Numbered from the stretch's first letter, positions 1 through 8,092 are shown. The stretch is 64,000 nt of DNA from Sva-07 sp963710625 (GCA_963710625.1 CAVQBG010000026.1:186001-250000), one strand, 5' to 3'. Translations and numbers: made by a program. Notes: generated by a model from the letters alone, not told the origin.

Positions 1-165
1 ATGGCGCTGCGCCTGGTCGAGATCCTCGTCGACCGCACCGCGGCCGAGGCCAGCCAGCTGATGATCGAGTACGACCCGCAACCCCCGTTCGACGCCGGCT
101 CGACCGCCAAGGCCTCCGCCGACGTCGTCGAACGAGTGATCGAGTACGCCCAGTCCCGCCACTGA
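1..165 (+). CDS. DJ-1/PfpI-family protein, C-terminal end (5' cut by window)
   Basis: The reading frame is open from base 1 to a TGA at 163-165 and gives 54 residues. The ATG at base 1 may well be internal, so treat this as the 3' part of a longer gene. The tail contains IEYDPQPPFDAGS, a stretch I associate with the C-termini of actinobacterial DJ-1/PfpI (glutamine-amidotransferase-like) proteins, where it follows the last helix of the fold. The catalytic Cys and nucleophile elbow would lie upstream of the window, so the activity cannot be judged. The gene converges on the SufR-like regulator and shares a palindromic terminator with it. Confidence 0.55.
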   Translation: MALRLVEILVDRTAAEASQLMIEYDPQPPFDAGSTAKASADVVERVIEYAQSRH

Positions 166-197
166 TTGCAGCAGGGGTCCGACCCCTGCTGCAATCA
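163..197. terminator. Bidirectional terminator palindrome including both stop codons
   Basis: A perfect inverted repeat with 17 bp arms and a single central base. The left arm begins with the TGA stop of the upstream plus-strand gene and the right arm ends with the complement of the TGA stop of the minus-strand regulator gene. The core is GGGGTC-C-GACCCC. It has no U-tract on either side, so it would act as a strong hairpin between two convergent genes rather than as a textbook intrinsic terminator. Confidence 0.75.
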
Positions 198-935
198 GAC
201 GGCGGTGGAGCAGAACGTGTCGCCGCGGGCGAAGCTCTGCTCGGTGACGACGTCGCCGAGGGCGTCGTCGCTGTCGACCAGTGCGGCGAGCATCCCCTTG
301 ACCATGCCGCGGTCGACGGCGCAGATGACGGGGTGTTCGGTGGCGACGTCACCGAACGGGCAGTGGTTGTTGATGATGCGCAGTTGGTCGTTTCGGCCTT
401 CCGCGTGCGCCGCGAACCCGTGCGCGGTGAGCGCATCGGCGACGGCCTGCATCGCCGAACGGAGCGACCGCCGCCCGCTGGCGAGCGCGTCGCCGGTGAG
501 CCCTTCGGCCATCGCCCGCCCGTACTCCTGGCCGACCTCCTCGGCGATCGCCTCGGCCTCGTCGTGCGGAAGCCGATCGAGCGCCCGGCCGAGCAACGAC
601 AGCAGCAGGTCGTCGCTGCGGACCGGGAAGTCGACGTCGTTCATCTTGAGGGCGTCGCCCACGACCACGTAGCGCTTCGACGGGCGACCGGCGCCGGCGC
701 CGGCGACACGGCCGGACACGACTTCGAGGTAGCCACCGGCGGCGAGCTTGTCGAGGTGGTGTCGAGCGACGTTCGCGTGCACGCCGACCTCGCCAGCCAC
801 CATCGTGGCCGTGACGCCGGTGTCGTCGGTTCCCGAATGCTCCTTGGCGAACAGGTAGATCGAGCGGCGCGTCGGGTCGCCGAAGGCGTCGGTGATCGCC
901 GACACGGTGGCGGTGAACGACGGGCTCGTGCTCAT
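195..935 (-). CDS. SufR-like HTH regulator with three-Cys Fe-S site
   Basis: The protein has 246 residues from ATG at 935. An N-terminal winged helix-turn-helix of ArsR/DeoR type (about residues 8-75, with GVHANVARHHLDKL as the recognition helix) is followed by a helical linker. The C-terminal domain has Cys192 and Cys205 in a C-x12-C arrangement and Cys242 five residues from the end. Three cysteines in this layout match the SufR family, which binds an Fe-S cluster and represses Fe-S assembly genes when the cluster is present. The gene is divergent from an Mrp/ApbC Fe-S carrier ATPase with only 60 bp between start codons. That supports a role in controlling Fe-S delivery. SufR is assigned from domain layout and context, not from a search. 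Confidence 0.75.
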   Translation of the reverse strand: MSTSPSFTATVSAITDAFGDPTRRSIYLFAKEHSGTDDTGVTATMVAGEVGVHANVARHHLDKLAAGGYLEVVSGRVAGAGAGRPSKRYVVVGDALKMNDVDFPVRSDDLLLSLLGRALDRLPHDEAEAIAEEVGQEYGRAMAEGLTGDALASGRRSLRSAMQAVADALTAHGFAAHAEGRNDQLRIINNHCPFGDVATEHPVICAVDRGMVKGMLAALVDSDDALGDVVTEQSFARGDTFCSTAV

Positions 936-941
936 GTTCAC

Positions 942-970
942 GATTGTACCTATCCACGTAGTGCAAATTC
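942..970. promoter_or_regulatory. Candidate operator in the divergent SufR-like/Mrp intergenic region
   Basis: An imperfect inverted repeat, GATTGTAC at 942-949 and GTGCAAATTC at 961-970, lies in the 60 bp between the divergent start codons. It is the only dyad I see there and could serve both genes. It does not match the cyanobacterial SufR site exactly, so it remains a candidate. Confidence 0.35.
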
Positions 971-995
971 GACCGGCCGTCGCCACAATGACTCC

Positions 996-2147
996 ATGGC
1001 CGCCACCGTGACCGAAGCACAGATCGTCGAAGCCCTCCGCCCGGTCGAGGATCCCGAACTCCACCGTTCGATCGTCGACCTCGGCATGCTGCGCGGCGTG
1101 TCGATCCTCGACAACGGCATCGTCGGTGTGCTGATCGCGCTCACCGTGCCCGGTTGCCCGCTCAAGAGCGAGATCCAGCGGCGCGTGTCCGAGGCCGCGA
1201 CACAGCTCGACGGCGTCGAGTCGATCGACCTCGAGTTCACCGTGATGAGCGACGAGGACCGCGAGAACCTCCGTCGCACACTCCACGGCGACGCCGGCGC
1301 CACCGCCGGGTCGAGCCAGGCTCACGGGCACGCCGAGGGTCGCGAGATCCCCTTCTCGAAGAACACCTCGAAGACCCGGCCGCTCCTCATCTCCTCCGGC
1401 AAGGGCGGCGTCGGCAAGTCGAGCGTCACCACGAACCTCGCCGTCGCACTGGCGTCACAGGGCTACAAGGTCGGTGTCGTCGACGCCGACATCTACGGCT
1501 ACTCGATCCCCCGGATGCTCGGTACCGACCGCGACCCGGTCGTGATCGACGAGATGCTCGTGCCGCCCGAGATGTGGGGCGTGCGCTGCATCTCGATCGG
1601 CTACTTCGTGCCGCAGGGCCAGGCGGTCATCTGGCGTGGCCCGATGCTGCACAAGGCGCTCGAGCAGTTCCTCACCGACGTGTTCTGGGACGAGCCCGAC
1701 TTCCTCCTCGTCGACATGCCCCCCGGCACCGGCGACATCGCCCTCTCGCTCGCGCAGTACCTGCCGCGCGGCGAGGTGTTCGTGGTCACCACCCCGCAGC
1801 CGGCCGCCCAGAAGGTCGCCTCGCTGTCGGCCGCGATGGCGGCGAAGGTCAACCTTCCGGTGCGCGGTGTGATCGAGAACATGTCGTGGTTCACCGGCGA
1901 TGACGGCAAGCGCTACGAGATCTTCGGTTCGGGCGGCGGCCAGATCCTCGCCGAGGAGCTCGAGGTACCGCTGCTCGGTCGCCTGCCGCTCGTGCCCGAA
2001 CTGCGCGAAGGCGGCGACAACGGCCGTCCGATCACCGCGGTCGCCCCCGAGTCGGAGGCGGCGCGGATGTTCCAGGACATCGCCACGAAGATCGCCGTCG
2101 AGATGAAGCCGAAGAAGGTCTTCTCCGACAAACTCAAGGTCCTCTGA
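996..2147 (+). CDS. mrp: Mrp/ApbC-type Fe-S cluster carrier ATPase
   Basis: The protein has 383 residues. Residues 1-95 are a MIP18/DUF59 domain, with the typical VEDPEL start and a Cys at position 54 in VPGCPL. From about 127 onward it is a deviant Walker ATPase with GKGGVGKSS at 135-143, then DADIYG and DMPPGTGD. Mrp/ApbC proteins are P-loop dimers that carry and transfer [4Fe-4S] clusters in the cytosol. The CxxC found after the ENMS motif in enterobacterial ApbC is absent here (ENMSWFTGDDGK). Actinobacterial homologues also lack it, so the MIP18-domain Cys may supply the ligand. The start is ATG 996. The gene is divergent from the SufR-like regulator. Confidence 0.9.
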   Translation: MAATVTEAQIVEALRPVEDPELHRSIVDLGMLRGVSILDNGIVGVLIALTVPGCPLKSEIQRRVSEAATQLDGVESIDLEFTVMSDEDRENLRRTLHGDAGATAGSSQAHGHAEGREIPFSKNTSKTRPLLISSGKGGVGKSSVTTNLAVALASQGYKVGVVDADIYGYSIPRMLGTDRDPVVIDEMLVPPEMWGVRCISIGYFVPQGQAVIWRGPMLHKALEQFLTDVFWDEPDFLLVDMPPGTGDIALSLAQYLPRGEVFVVTTPQPAAQKVASLSAAMAAKVNLPVRGVIENMSWFTGDDGKRYEIFGSGGGQILAEELEVPLLGRLPLVPELREGGDNGRPITAVAPESEAARMFQDIATKIAVEMKPKKVFSDKLKVL

Positions 2148-2161
2148 TCACCGTCACGGCG

Positions 2162-2174
2162 GGGGTCTGACCCC
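2162..2174. terminator. GGGGTC-T-GACCCC hairpin after mrp
   Basis: A 6 bp stem with a single central base sits between the mrp stop and the next start. It shares its core with the palindrome at 163-197, and both are flanked by GTGCAA or CTGCAA. A repeated terminator-like motif is likely. Confidence 0.4.
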
Positions 2175-2192
2175 GGGTGCAACACTGCGGGG

Positions 2193-2531
2193 ATGGAGGT
2201 CGTGCCGCGGTACAGATTCGAGGCGATGGTGGCCGACGCCCTCGACGACCTGCCGGAGGAACTGCTCCCCGTGCTCGACAACGTGGTGGTCCAGGTCGTC
2301 GATCGGAACCCGGACGAGCCCAGCCTGCTCGGTCTGTACGAGGGGGTTCCCCACACCGAGCGCAACGGAACCGAGGGCCCCGACATCGTGTCGATCTACC
2401 GGTTCGCGCTGTGTGAGATGTGCGACGACCTCGACGATCTCGCCGAGGAGGTGTACGTCACCGTGATCCACGAGGTGGCCCACGCCGCCGGCATCGACGA
2501 CGACCGTCTCCACGAACTCGGCTGGGGCTGA
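2193..2531 (+). CDS. Small zincin metallopeptidase-family protein (DUF1025/MMP)
   Basis: The protein has 112 residues. The C-terminal zinc-site motif HEVAH at residues 93-97 is followed by AAG and a further His at 107, giving the HExxHxxGx6H pattern of the small metallopeptidase (Zincin_1) family common in actinobacteria. There is no signal peptide, so it is cytoplasmic. Two Cys at 74 and 77 precede the motif. The substrate is unknown. The ATG at 2193 lies 46 bp after mrp with a hairpin between, so it is probably a separate transcript. Confidence 0.85.
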   Translation: MEVVPRYRFEAMVADALDDLPEELLPVLDNVVVQVVDRNPDEPSLLGLYEGVPHTERNGTEGPDIVSIYRFALCEMCDDLDDLAEEVYVTVIHEVAHAAGIDDDRLHELGWG

Positions 2532-2597
2532 CGACATGAGATCGGTGGGCACAGCCGGCGCCAGCCGCTCCCGGCACCTGTTCGAGGAGTGCCCGCG

Positions 2598-2756
2598 ATG
2601 ATGGTCCTGATCCTTCCCGGACTCGCCGCCGCATGGTTTGGTCGGCAAGCCGATGAGCTCGGGGAGCCCCGCGGTCGAACCGCAGCGGTCGTCGGGTTGG
2701 CGCTCGCGGGTGCGTTCGTCGTGCTCGACGTTGCTGCCGCTGTGTTCAGCCGCTGA
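2598..2756 (+). CDS. Small membrane protein, 52 residues
   Basis: A short frame from ATG 2598 to TGA 2756 with a good ribosome binding site, GAGGAG, ending 8 bases upstream. The product has a hydrophobic N-terminus (MVLILPGLAAAWFG), a short charged loop and a second hydrophobic segment (about residues 31-50). This predicts a two-helix membrane hairpin. No family is recognised. The support is the binding site, the hydrophobic pattern and the position between two genes on the same strand. Confidence 0.45.
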   Translation: MMVLILPGLAAAWFGRQADELGEPRGRTAAVVGLALAGAFVVLDVAAAVFSR

Positions 2757-2840
2757 CCATCCGCTCGCTGGCGAGACGGTTCTGGGATCGAGATCCGAGT
2801 GCCCGTGGTCGCGTCGCGGCCACTGGGCTACGTTGTCCCG

Positions 2841-3935
2841 ATGGACCTCGACGCGGTCCGCCGACTCGCTCTCGCACTACCGGAGACGCATGAGGCGCCG
2901 CATTTCGACCTCACGTCCTTTCGCGTGGGCTCGAAGATCTTCGCCACTGCGCCGCTCGACGGCGATGTCGTGCGCATCTTCGTCGACGAGTCCGAGGCGC
3001 GCGCCTGCGTGGCCGAAGGTCATCCGGGTGTCGAGTTGCTGCGATGGGGCGAGAGGATCTCGGGTGTGGCCGTGGAACTCTCCACAGCCGATCCCGGCCG
3101 GGTGGCCGAGCTGCTCGAGGAGTCATGGCGCCGACGTGCGCCGAAGCGAGTGGTCACCGCGGAACTGCTGCGTGCCCAGTTCGCTGTGCTGGGAGGGTAC
3201 GCGCTCGCCGATGCCCCCGGCGGGCGCGATGGACTTCGCGAGCGGGTCGACCCGATCTTTCAGGACATGATCGACGATCTCGAGCCCTGCTTCGCGGCGT
3301 CCGTCGCCGGTGAGGTCGGCGGCACGGGACTCACGGGTGCGGTGCCGATCAGCACCGTCGTCGTGCGCATCCGAGACGACACAGGGCGCCTCGCCGGGAC
3401 GGCCACCTTTGTGAAGCCGGCCACCGGCATGGACACCATCTCGGCGTTGATCTGCGTCATCGCCGCCGGCGGTCTCGTCGGTCGCCACGTCGGCGACGGT
3501 GTCGTCGCGTTCTTCCTCGCAGAGACCATGGGATCGGAGTCAGCAGCCGCTCGGGCGTGCATCACTGCGATGCGCGACCTCCGAGTCGCCATCGGCGACA
3601 TCGCCGTCGCAAGCGACCTCGACACCGACGACCTGACGCTGCGCTTCGGCCTCCATTGGGGTTCGACGCTGTACGTCGGCAGCATCTCCACATCGGGGCG
3701 CTCCGAGGTCACCGCCCTCGGTGACGAGGCCAACGAGTCCGCTTGGATCGAGGCATGCGCAACCGGGGGCCGAACACTCGCGTCCAAGAACCTCCTCGAG
3801 CGCCTCGATGACGACGATGCCGCTGCGCTCGGCCTCGAACCCGACCGGATCGGCTACTGCATCCTCGGGGAACTGCCCACCGCGAGCGAGAAGGCCCGCC
3901 GTGATGCGCCGGCGATTGCGGTGTGCGAGCTGTGA
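2841..3935 (+). CDS. MmcQ/YjbR domain fused to a class III nucleotide cyclase-like domain
   Basis: The protein has 364 residues from ATG 2841; a GTG at 2799 in the same frame would add 14 residues. Residues 1-105 are an MmcQ/YjbR domain (LALALPETHEAPHFDLTSFR, FVDESEA), a small double-wing DNA-binding-like fold of unclear role. From about 175 the sequence follows class III adenylate/guanylate cyclases: GRHVGDGVVAFF carries the second metal Asp, and RFGLHWGSTLYVG with ALGDEANESAWIE matches the usual RiGvhtG and GdavNlAaRl blocks. The first metal Asp (normally FxDIxGFT) is not clear in VVVRIRDDTG, so catalysis is doubtful. The domain pair could be a ligand or nucleotide sensor. Confidence 0.65.
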   Translation: MDLDAVRRLALALPETHEAPHFDLTSFRVGSKIFATAPLDGDVVRIFVDESEARACVAEGHPGVELLRWGERISGVAVELSTADPGRVAELLEESWRRRAPKRVVTAELLRAQFAVLGGYALADAPGGRDGLRERVDPIFQDMIDDLEPCFAASVAGEVGGTGLTGAVPISTVVVRIRDDTGRLAGTATFVKPATGMDTISALICVIAAGGLVGRHVGDGVVAFFLAETMGSESAAARACITAMRDLRVAIGDIAVASDLDTDDLTLRFGLHWGSTLYVGSISTSGRSEVTALGDEANESAWIEACATGGRTLASKNLLERLDDDDAAALGLEPDRIGYCILGELPTASEKARRDAPAIAVCEL

Positions 3936-4044
3936 GGCTGGTCAGGCCGGCAACGATCGAAGGGTGGGCCGGCGTCATTCGACGACCAACACCCGGCCGG
4001 GCGCGAAGAACTCGTCGAATGACGCCGCCGCAGGCAAGCGCACC

Positions 4045-4425
4045 ATGAGACTCGAGATCTTCGTCACCGACCTCGAGCGCTCAACAGCTTTCTACACCGA
4101 CGTGCTCGGCTTCACCATCGATGCCGGCAGCGACGAGGACTACCGCGAACTGAGCGGCCACGACACACGAATCGCGCTGCAACCAATTGCGAATCTCAGC
4201 GTCGACCATCCACTTCGTCGGTCCGGCCCACTCGGGCTCGGTCTGGAACTCGTCCTCGAGGTCGAGAACCTCGACGATCTCTTCGATCATGTGCAACGGA
4301 ATTGGCCGGTCGAGGCCGGTCTGCGCGAGCAGCCGTGGGGGCTCGTTGACTTCCGCATCCTTGATCCCGACGGGTACTACTGGCGACCAACCCATCCACA
4401 CCACTCGCCGGCTGTCGGACGGTGA
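4045..4425 (+). CDS. VOC-family (glyoxalase/bleomycin resistance) protein
   Basis: The protein has 126 residues. It begins with the typical first beta strand and helix of the vicinal oxygen chelate fold (RLEIFVTDLERSTAFYTDVLGF) and ends with FRILDPDGYYW, which carries the usual DPDG turn. It is one compact module of two paired beta-alpha-beta-beta-beta units. VOC proteins bind a divalent metal or small hydrophobic ligands; the substrate is not predictable. The gene lies 109 bp after the cyclase fusion and converges on a lipoprotein gene. Their stop codons share a 12 bp palindrome. Confidence 0.8.
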   Translation: MRLEIFVTDLERSTAFYTDVLGFTIDAGSDEDYRELSGHDTRIALQPIANLSVDHPLRRSGPLGLGLELVLEVENLDDLFDHVQRNWPVEAGLREQPWGLVDFRILDPDGYYWRPTHPHHSPAVGR

Positions 4426-4434
4426 AGGCCTTCA
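4423..4434. other. Perfect 12 bp palindrome joining two convergent stop codons
   Basis: TGAAGGCCTTCA is its own reverse complement. Its first three bases are the stop of the VOC gene and its last three are the stop of the minus-strand lipoprotein gene. With no loop it cannot form a normal terminator hairpin. It resembles the two other junctions where stops lie inside a palindrome. Confidence 0.6.
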
Positions 4435-5391
4435 ACCACACGTCGGCTGGTCGCCTGCCGACATGTACGTGACGGGTGCGTCGTCGGGCGGTAGCTCGAG
4501 CAGCCAGAAGACGTCGAGGACTTCCGGCGTGAGTTGGATGCTGTCCCAGGCGGGTTCGATGCTGAACCCGTCGATGTCGTGCTGTGCGGCGAAGTCGGTG
4601 AGGGCCAGGGTCGTGGCGGGCCCGACGACGCCGTCGACCGCCAGGGATGCTCCGTGGCCGTTGAGCGCTTGTTGAAGCTCAACCGCGAACGGTTCGTCGA
4701 TGAAGTAGTAGGGCAGACTCACCGACCAGGCGAACTGACCCGAGACCGCGCCGGTGTCGTCAGCGATCGCGAACCCCCATTGGGTGACGTCGGGGATCAT
4801 GGGCGACGAGTTGGGCAGTGAGCGGACATCGGCCGCCGCAGAGCCGATCCGAATCCCGTCAGAGGTGGCAAGCTGCGTCTGGGGCGTCGACGTCGACTCA
4901 AGGGTCCAGGAGGCGAAGTGCAGTGGTACGGGTGGGAGTTCGTAGCTGCCAGGCCAGTCCGTGAAGAGAACGTGCAGGCCGATCGTTTCCCACTGGACTG
5001 TTCGGGTCTGCTGGATCGCAAGAACGCATTCCGGATCCGATGAGACCGTGTCACCGTCGGGCGGCCCCAACATGTCGATCAGTGACGTGAGTGCATCCTC
5101 GGCTGGCTTGCCGAAGTCCACCGATCCCAGACCGTCGGAACGGAGCACGTCCACATCCGCGCTGTGATCAGCGATCGTCGTGGTAGTCGTCCGCTGGGGC
5201 TGCGTCGAGGGCGGGACCGTGCTCTCGGGCGTGGGGGCCACCACCGTCGTCGTCGTCGACGGCGCCGGTGTAGCCGTCGTACCTTGTGCGTCCGAATCGG
5301 TGATCGACGGCGACGAGGCCTGATCGCCTCCGCAGCCGGCAAGGACGAGAAGCGCCACCATCGCCACCGTTCCGAATCGTCGGATCACCAC
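4432..5391 (-). CDS. Lipoprotein with C-terminal peptidoglycan-binding-like domain
   Basis: The protein has 319 residues. The signal peptide ends in a lipobox (LVLAGC, Cys20), followed by a Thr/Pro/Ser-rich linker to about residue 72. The middle part (75-225) has no recognised family. Residues about 236-272 (LQQALNGHGA, VDGVVGPATTLAL) match the PG_binding_1 pattern of a three-helix cell-wall binding unit. It is therefore likely anchored in the outer face of the membrane with contact to peptidoglycan. It is a single gene, convergent with the VOC gene. Confidence 0.7.
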   Translation of the reverse strand: MVIRRFGTVAMVALLVLAGCGGDQASSPSITDSDAQGTTATPAPSTTTTVVAPTPESTVPPSTQPQRTTTTTIADHSADVDVLRSDGLGSVDFGKPAEDALTSLIDMLGPPDGDTVSSDPECVLAIQQTRTVQWETIGLHVLFTDWPGSYELPPVPLHFASWTLESTSTPQTQLATSDGIRIGSAAADVRSLPNSSPMIPDVTQWGFAIADDTGAVSGQFAWSVSLPYYFIDEPFAVELQQALNGHGASLAVDGVVGPATTLALTDFAAQHDIDGFSIEPAWDSIQLTPEVLDVFWLLELPPDDAPVTYMSAGDQPTCG

Positions 5392-5744
5392 ACACCTCCA
5401 CGGTCATCATGCAATCGACGTGACCCTCGACCGAAAGAGGAGGCGGTCACATGAGCACCCCGTCCGATGTCAGCGCGACAACGCCGAGCTCGTCCACTTG
5501 CAGGTTCTCGCGACCGAGGGTCGAGCTGATGCGACCCTGCCGCAACTGTCGAGACCTGCAGCCGACGACGTCAGCTGTCAGCGTCTCCTCGATACGTGGT
5601 GGGCGAGGACCGCGACGGGCGAGGACCGCGACGGGCGGAGGACGAGGCCGGCACACAGGGCTCGGCGGTCCTCGACCAGGTCGTTCGCCTCTGCCCGAAC
5701 TCGGCCCGAGGGCAGGAGGATGAAGGTGACATCGGAGGTCAGTC
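5392..5744. other. Intergenic stretch between divergent lipoprotein genes, with tandem repeat
   Basis: I see no convincing coding region here. It must hold the promoters of the two flanking divergent lipoprotein genes. A 16 bp unit, GGGCGAGGACCGCGAC, is repeated directly at 5601-5616 and 5617-5632 and begins a third time (GGGCGGAGGAC). An AGGAGGATGAAGG purine stretch near 5715 lies about 20 bases before the ATG at 5745. Confidence 0.5.
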
Positions 5745-6362
5745 ATGCGACGCACGAACGGCCATTCCCCGACCATTTGGGCGCTGCTGACGCTTGCCGT
5801 CCTCGGCGCGGCTGCTGCATGCGGTGGCGGTGGCGATGACGACAGCGAGCCTTTCACGTTCGCCGACGACGACCTGTGCGAGTGGGTCAGCGCAGACGAA
5901 GTCGCGGCCTTCTTCGCCTCCGCCTACGACTGGGACGGCACGGCGGAGACCATGAGCACGAGCGACGCAGGGCCCGACGAATGCTGGTGGCGTCTCAGCG
6001 ATCTGAGTTCGGACGAATACGTCGAGGTCGCCGCCGGGAACGCCGTCGACGGAGTACTGCTCCCGTACGAGGAGATCACCCCGTACGAGGGCGGCCCAGT
6101 TCTCGCTCCCGGCGGGACAGTGTCCGGCCACCCGGCGCTCAGCGACGGGGTCGTCGTCCAGAGTGCTGGTTGGGGTGTCTATGCCTTCTGGGTGCCACCC
6201 CGCGCCGAGTACCTGTCCCTGTCGGCCAGCCGATACTCCGGCGACGGCGCGGAGGCGACCGGTGTCGATTCCGCCACCGACGAGCAGATTCGAGTCGAGG
6301 AACAGAACCGCTTCTTCAGCCTTGCAGACCAGTTCCTGAACGAGCTCGGCTGGGTGTCGTGA
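5745..6362 (+). CDS. Secreted lipoprotein (DUF3558-like)
   Basis: The protein has 205 residues. The signal peptide is followed by Cys26 in AAAAC and a Gly/Asp-rich linker. The start of the folded part (DLCEWVSADEVAAFF) and a later ECWWRL resemble DUF3558-type actinobacterial lipoproteins, in which two cysteines near the start of the domain form a disulfide. The function is unknown and the DUF match is by eye. It is probably attached to the outer face of the cytoplasmic membrane. It is followed by 500 bp without a gene. Confidence 0.65.
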   Translation: MRRTNGHSPTIWALLTLAVLGAAAACGGGGDDDSEPFTFADDDLCEWVSADEVAAFFASAYDWDGTAETMSTSDAGPDECWWRLSDLSSDEYVEVAAGNAVDGVLLPYEEITPYEGGPVLAPGGTVSGHPALSDGVVVQSAGWGVYAFWVPPRAEYLSLSASRYSGDGAEATGVDSATDEQIRVEEQNRFFSLADQFLNELGWVS

Positions 6363-6866
6363 AGCTCAGGAGAGAGACGAGCACCCCATTGCGCATCCGA
6401 TCATCGGTGAGGGCATGCGGGTGAGTCGACTCGGGACCACGCTCACAACGACCCCGAAGGTGTCCGGTCGAGGTCCGCCATCCGAGACCGCAACCGACCC
6501 AGTCCCAGCAACCAGTTGCCTCGGCGCGCGGCCCCGGTCGAACGGAACCGGTGCGAGAATCGGAGTGCCCTCGACCGGCACTCCGGGGACGCAGTTCAAG
6601 GAGGTGTTGCCCGCGCGTCATGGACGGGCGATCGTGATCAGATTGCCGGTTCTGTGCGGGGCTGAGGCCGTCACTGCGCCGCGATTTCCGAGCGCGTGGG
6701 AAGGGCCGATACAGAGTGCAGCCTGTGTGGCGACCGGTGCGCTGTCGAGCGCCTGTCGAACGCCGGGTGGCCGTGTTCTACTCACCGATGCGACAGGGCG
6801 GTTCATCGCTCCTGCTCGAACATCCAAGTCTCCCCGGGTCCGAACCGGACTCGCCGTGGCGGGCCG
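6363..6866. other. Non-coding stretch between convergent genes
   Basis: About 500 bp with no supportable gene. The only clear structure is a hairpin at 6561-6585, listed separately. Frames crossing this stretch have Arg/Pro/Thr-rich composition typical of shadows. Confidence 0.5.
6561..6585. terminator. Hairpin with 9 bp perfect stem
   Basis: CGGAGTGCC and GGCACTCCG flank a 7 base loop. It lies 200 bp past the lipoprotein stop and 280 bp past the ECF41 stop. It could act as a distant terminator or be a processed RNA hairpin. Confidence 0.35.
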
Positions 6867-7721
6867 TCAACGGACCCAACCGAGCTTGTCGGGGTTGACG
6901 ACGCTGCGAATGCTTTGGATCCGCTCCTCGGCGACGCGGAAGACCATCACGCCGTAGACCTCGTCACCGCTGGCGAGCCGCACGCCCGGGTCGCCACCGA
7001 TGGAGATCGGAGTCGCCGTCAGGTCGGCGCCGATGCTCTGGTGGGCGACGCCGATGAGGAAGCGGGCGACCCGGTCCGAGCCGGTGACGGGGTGACGGGC
7101 TGCTCGCCGATCAGGTCCGCCGTCGGACCAGGCGACGATGTCGTCGGCAAGCACGCTGATCAGACGTTCCACGTCAGCAGCTCGGACGGCGTGGAGTGCT
7201 GCGGCGACGACCTCGCGCTCTCGATCCGGGTCGCCGCTCCGGCGCCGGGGCGGTTCGGCGACCCGGCCCCGGGCTCTGGCGGCGATCTGGCGGCAGTTGT
7301 CGGGGCGCTTGTCGACGATCTCGGCGATCTCGGTGTAGTCGTAGTCGAACGCCTCCCGGAGGAGCAGAACGGCTCGCTCGACGGGTGTGAGGTTCTCCAG
7401 TGCGTGGAGGAACGCCAGCGAGAAGTGTTCGGCATCGGCGACGATGTCAGCCGGATCCTGCGAACGCGTGACCACCGGTTCGGGCAGCCACGGGCCGACG
7501 TAAGTTTTGCGCTGTTGCCGGGCGGAGCGGAGCCGGTCGATCGACATCCGGGTGACCATCGTGGTCAGGAATGCGGCCGGCGACCGGATGGCGTCCTCAT
7601 CGACGGTTTGCCATCGGATCCAGGCCTCCTGGACGATGTCTTCGGCGTCGGCCATCGAGCCCAACATCCCGTAGGCGACTGCGATCAGACGGGCACGTTC
7701 GGCCTCGAACACATCGATCAC
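6867..7721 (-). CDS. ECF41-family RNA polymerase sigma factor
   Basis: The protein has 284 residues from GTG 7721; a GTG at 7712 would be three residues shorter. Sigma region 2 spans about residues 5-75 (AYGMLGSMADAEDIVQEAW) and region 4 about 110-165 (LENLTPVERAVLLL). A SnoaL-like C-terminal extension follows. The extension carries the family marks: a DGG turn in WSDGGPDR and the terminal NPDKL at 276-280. In ECF41 proteins the extension itself modulates activity and no anti-sigma factor is needed. The family usually sits next to oxidoreductase or CMD genes, as here. Matches to the ECF41 promoter motif lie upstream of both this gene and the divergent operon, implying self-activation. Confidence 0.93.
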   Translation of the reverse strand: MIDVFEAERARLIAVAYGMLGSMADAEDIVQEAWIRWQTVDEDAIRSPAAFLTTMVTRMSIDRLRSARQQRKTYVGPWLPEPVVTRSQDPADIVADAEHFSLAFLHALENLTPVERAVLLLREAFDYDYTEIAEIVDKRPDNCRQIAARARGRVAEPPRRRSGDPDREREVVAAALHAVRAADVERLISVLADDIVAWSDGGPDRRAARHPVTGSDRVARFLIGVAHQSIGADLTATPISIGGDPGVRLASGDEVYGVMVFRVAEERIQSIRSVVNPDKLGWVR

Positions 7722-7925
7722 GACGGCACCCCGGCGGCGATACCCGACACCGGACAGCCGGGTCGACGACCGACCCGCACCATGCGCGGCGGCCCGGACG
7801 TCGCCGTCACGACGGCGGATCGGTCGACCCACAGCCCACTCACACGGGCACCTGAGTCACCCGACCCGCCGGTGATGGAAGCAGCTGCCGACATCCACGT
7901 CCTCCATTCTCGCGCTCGCCCTCAT

Positions 7926-7952
7926 GACGAGACATCTCCATGCCGCGTGACA
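7926..7952 (-). promoter_or_regulatory. ECF41-type promoter facing the sigma factor gene
   Basis: Read on the minus strand this is TGTCACG, exactly 16 bases, then CGTC. It differs by one base from the ECF41 consensus I know (TGTCACA-N16-CGTC). Transcription would run toward the sigma gene with a leader of about 200 bases. The match suggests autoregulation. Confidence 0.65.
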
Positions 7953-8092
7953 CCGCACGTGGCCGACGGCTGCCGGCGCCGGCGCCGCGTGATCGCCGCC
8001 GGCCGGCCGTCCGTCCGATCACGAACCGACCGTTCGCACCCCGGCACGTACCGGTCGCTTCTCCGACACCGACAACAGACCTGGCCATGACA

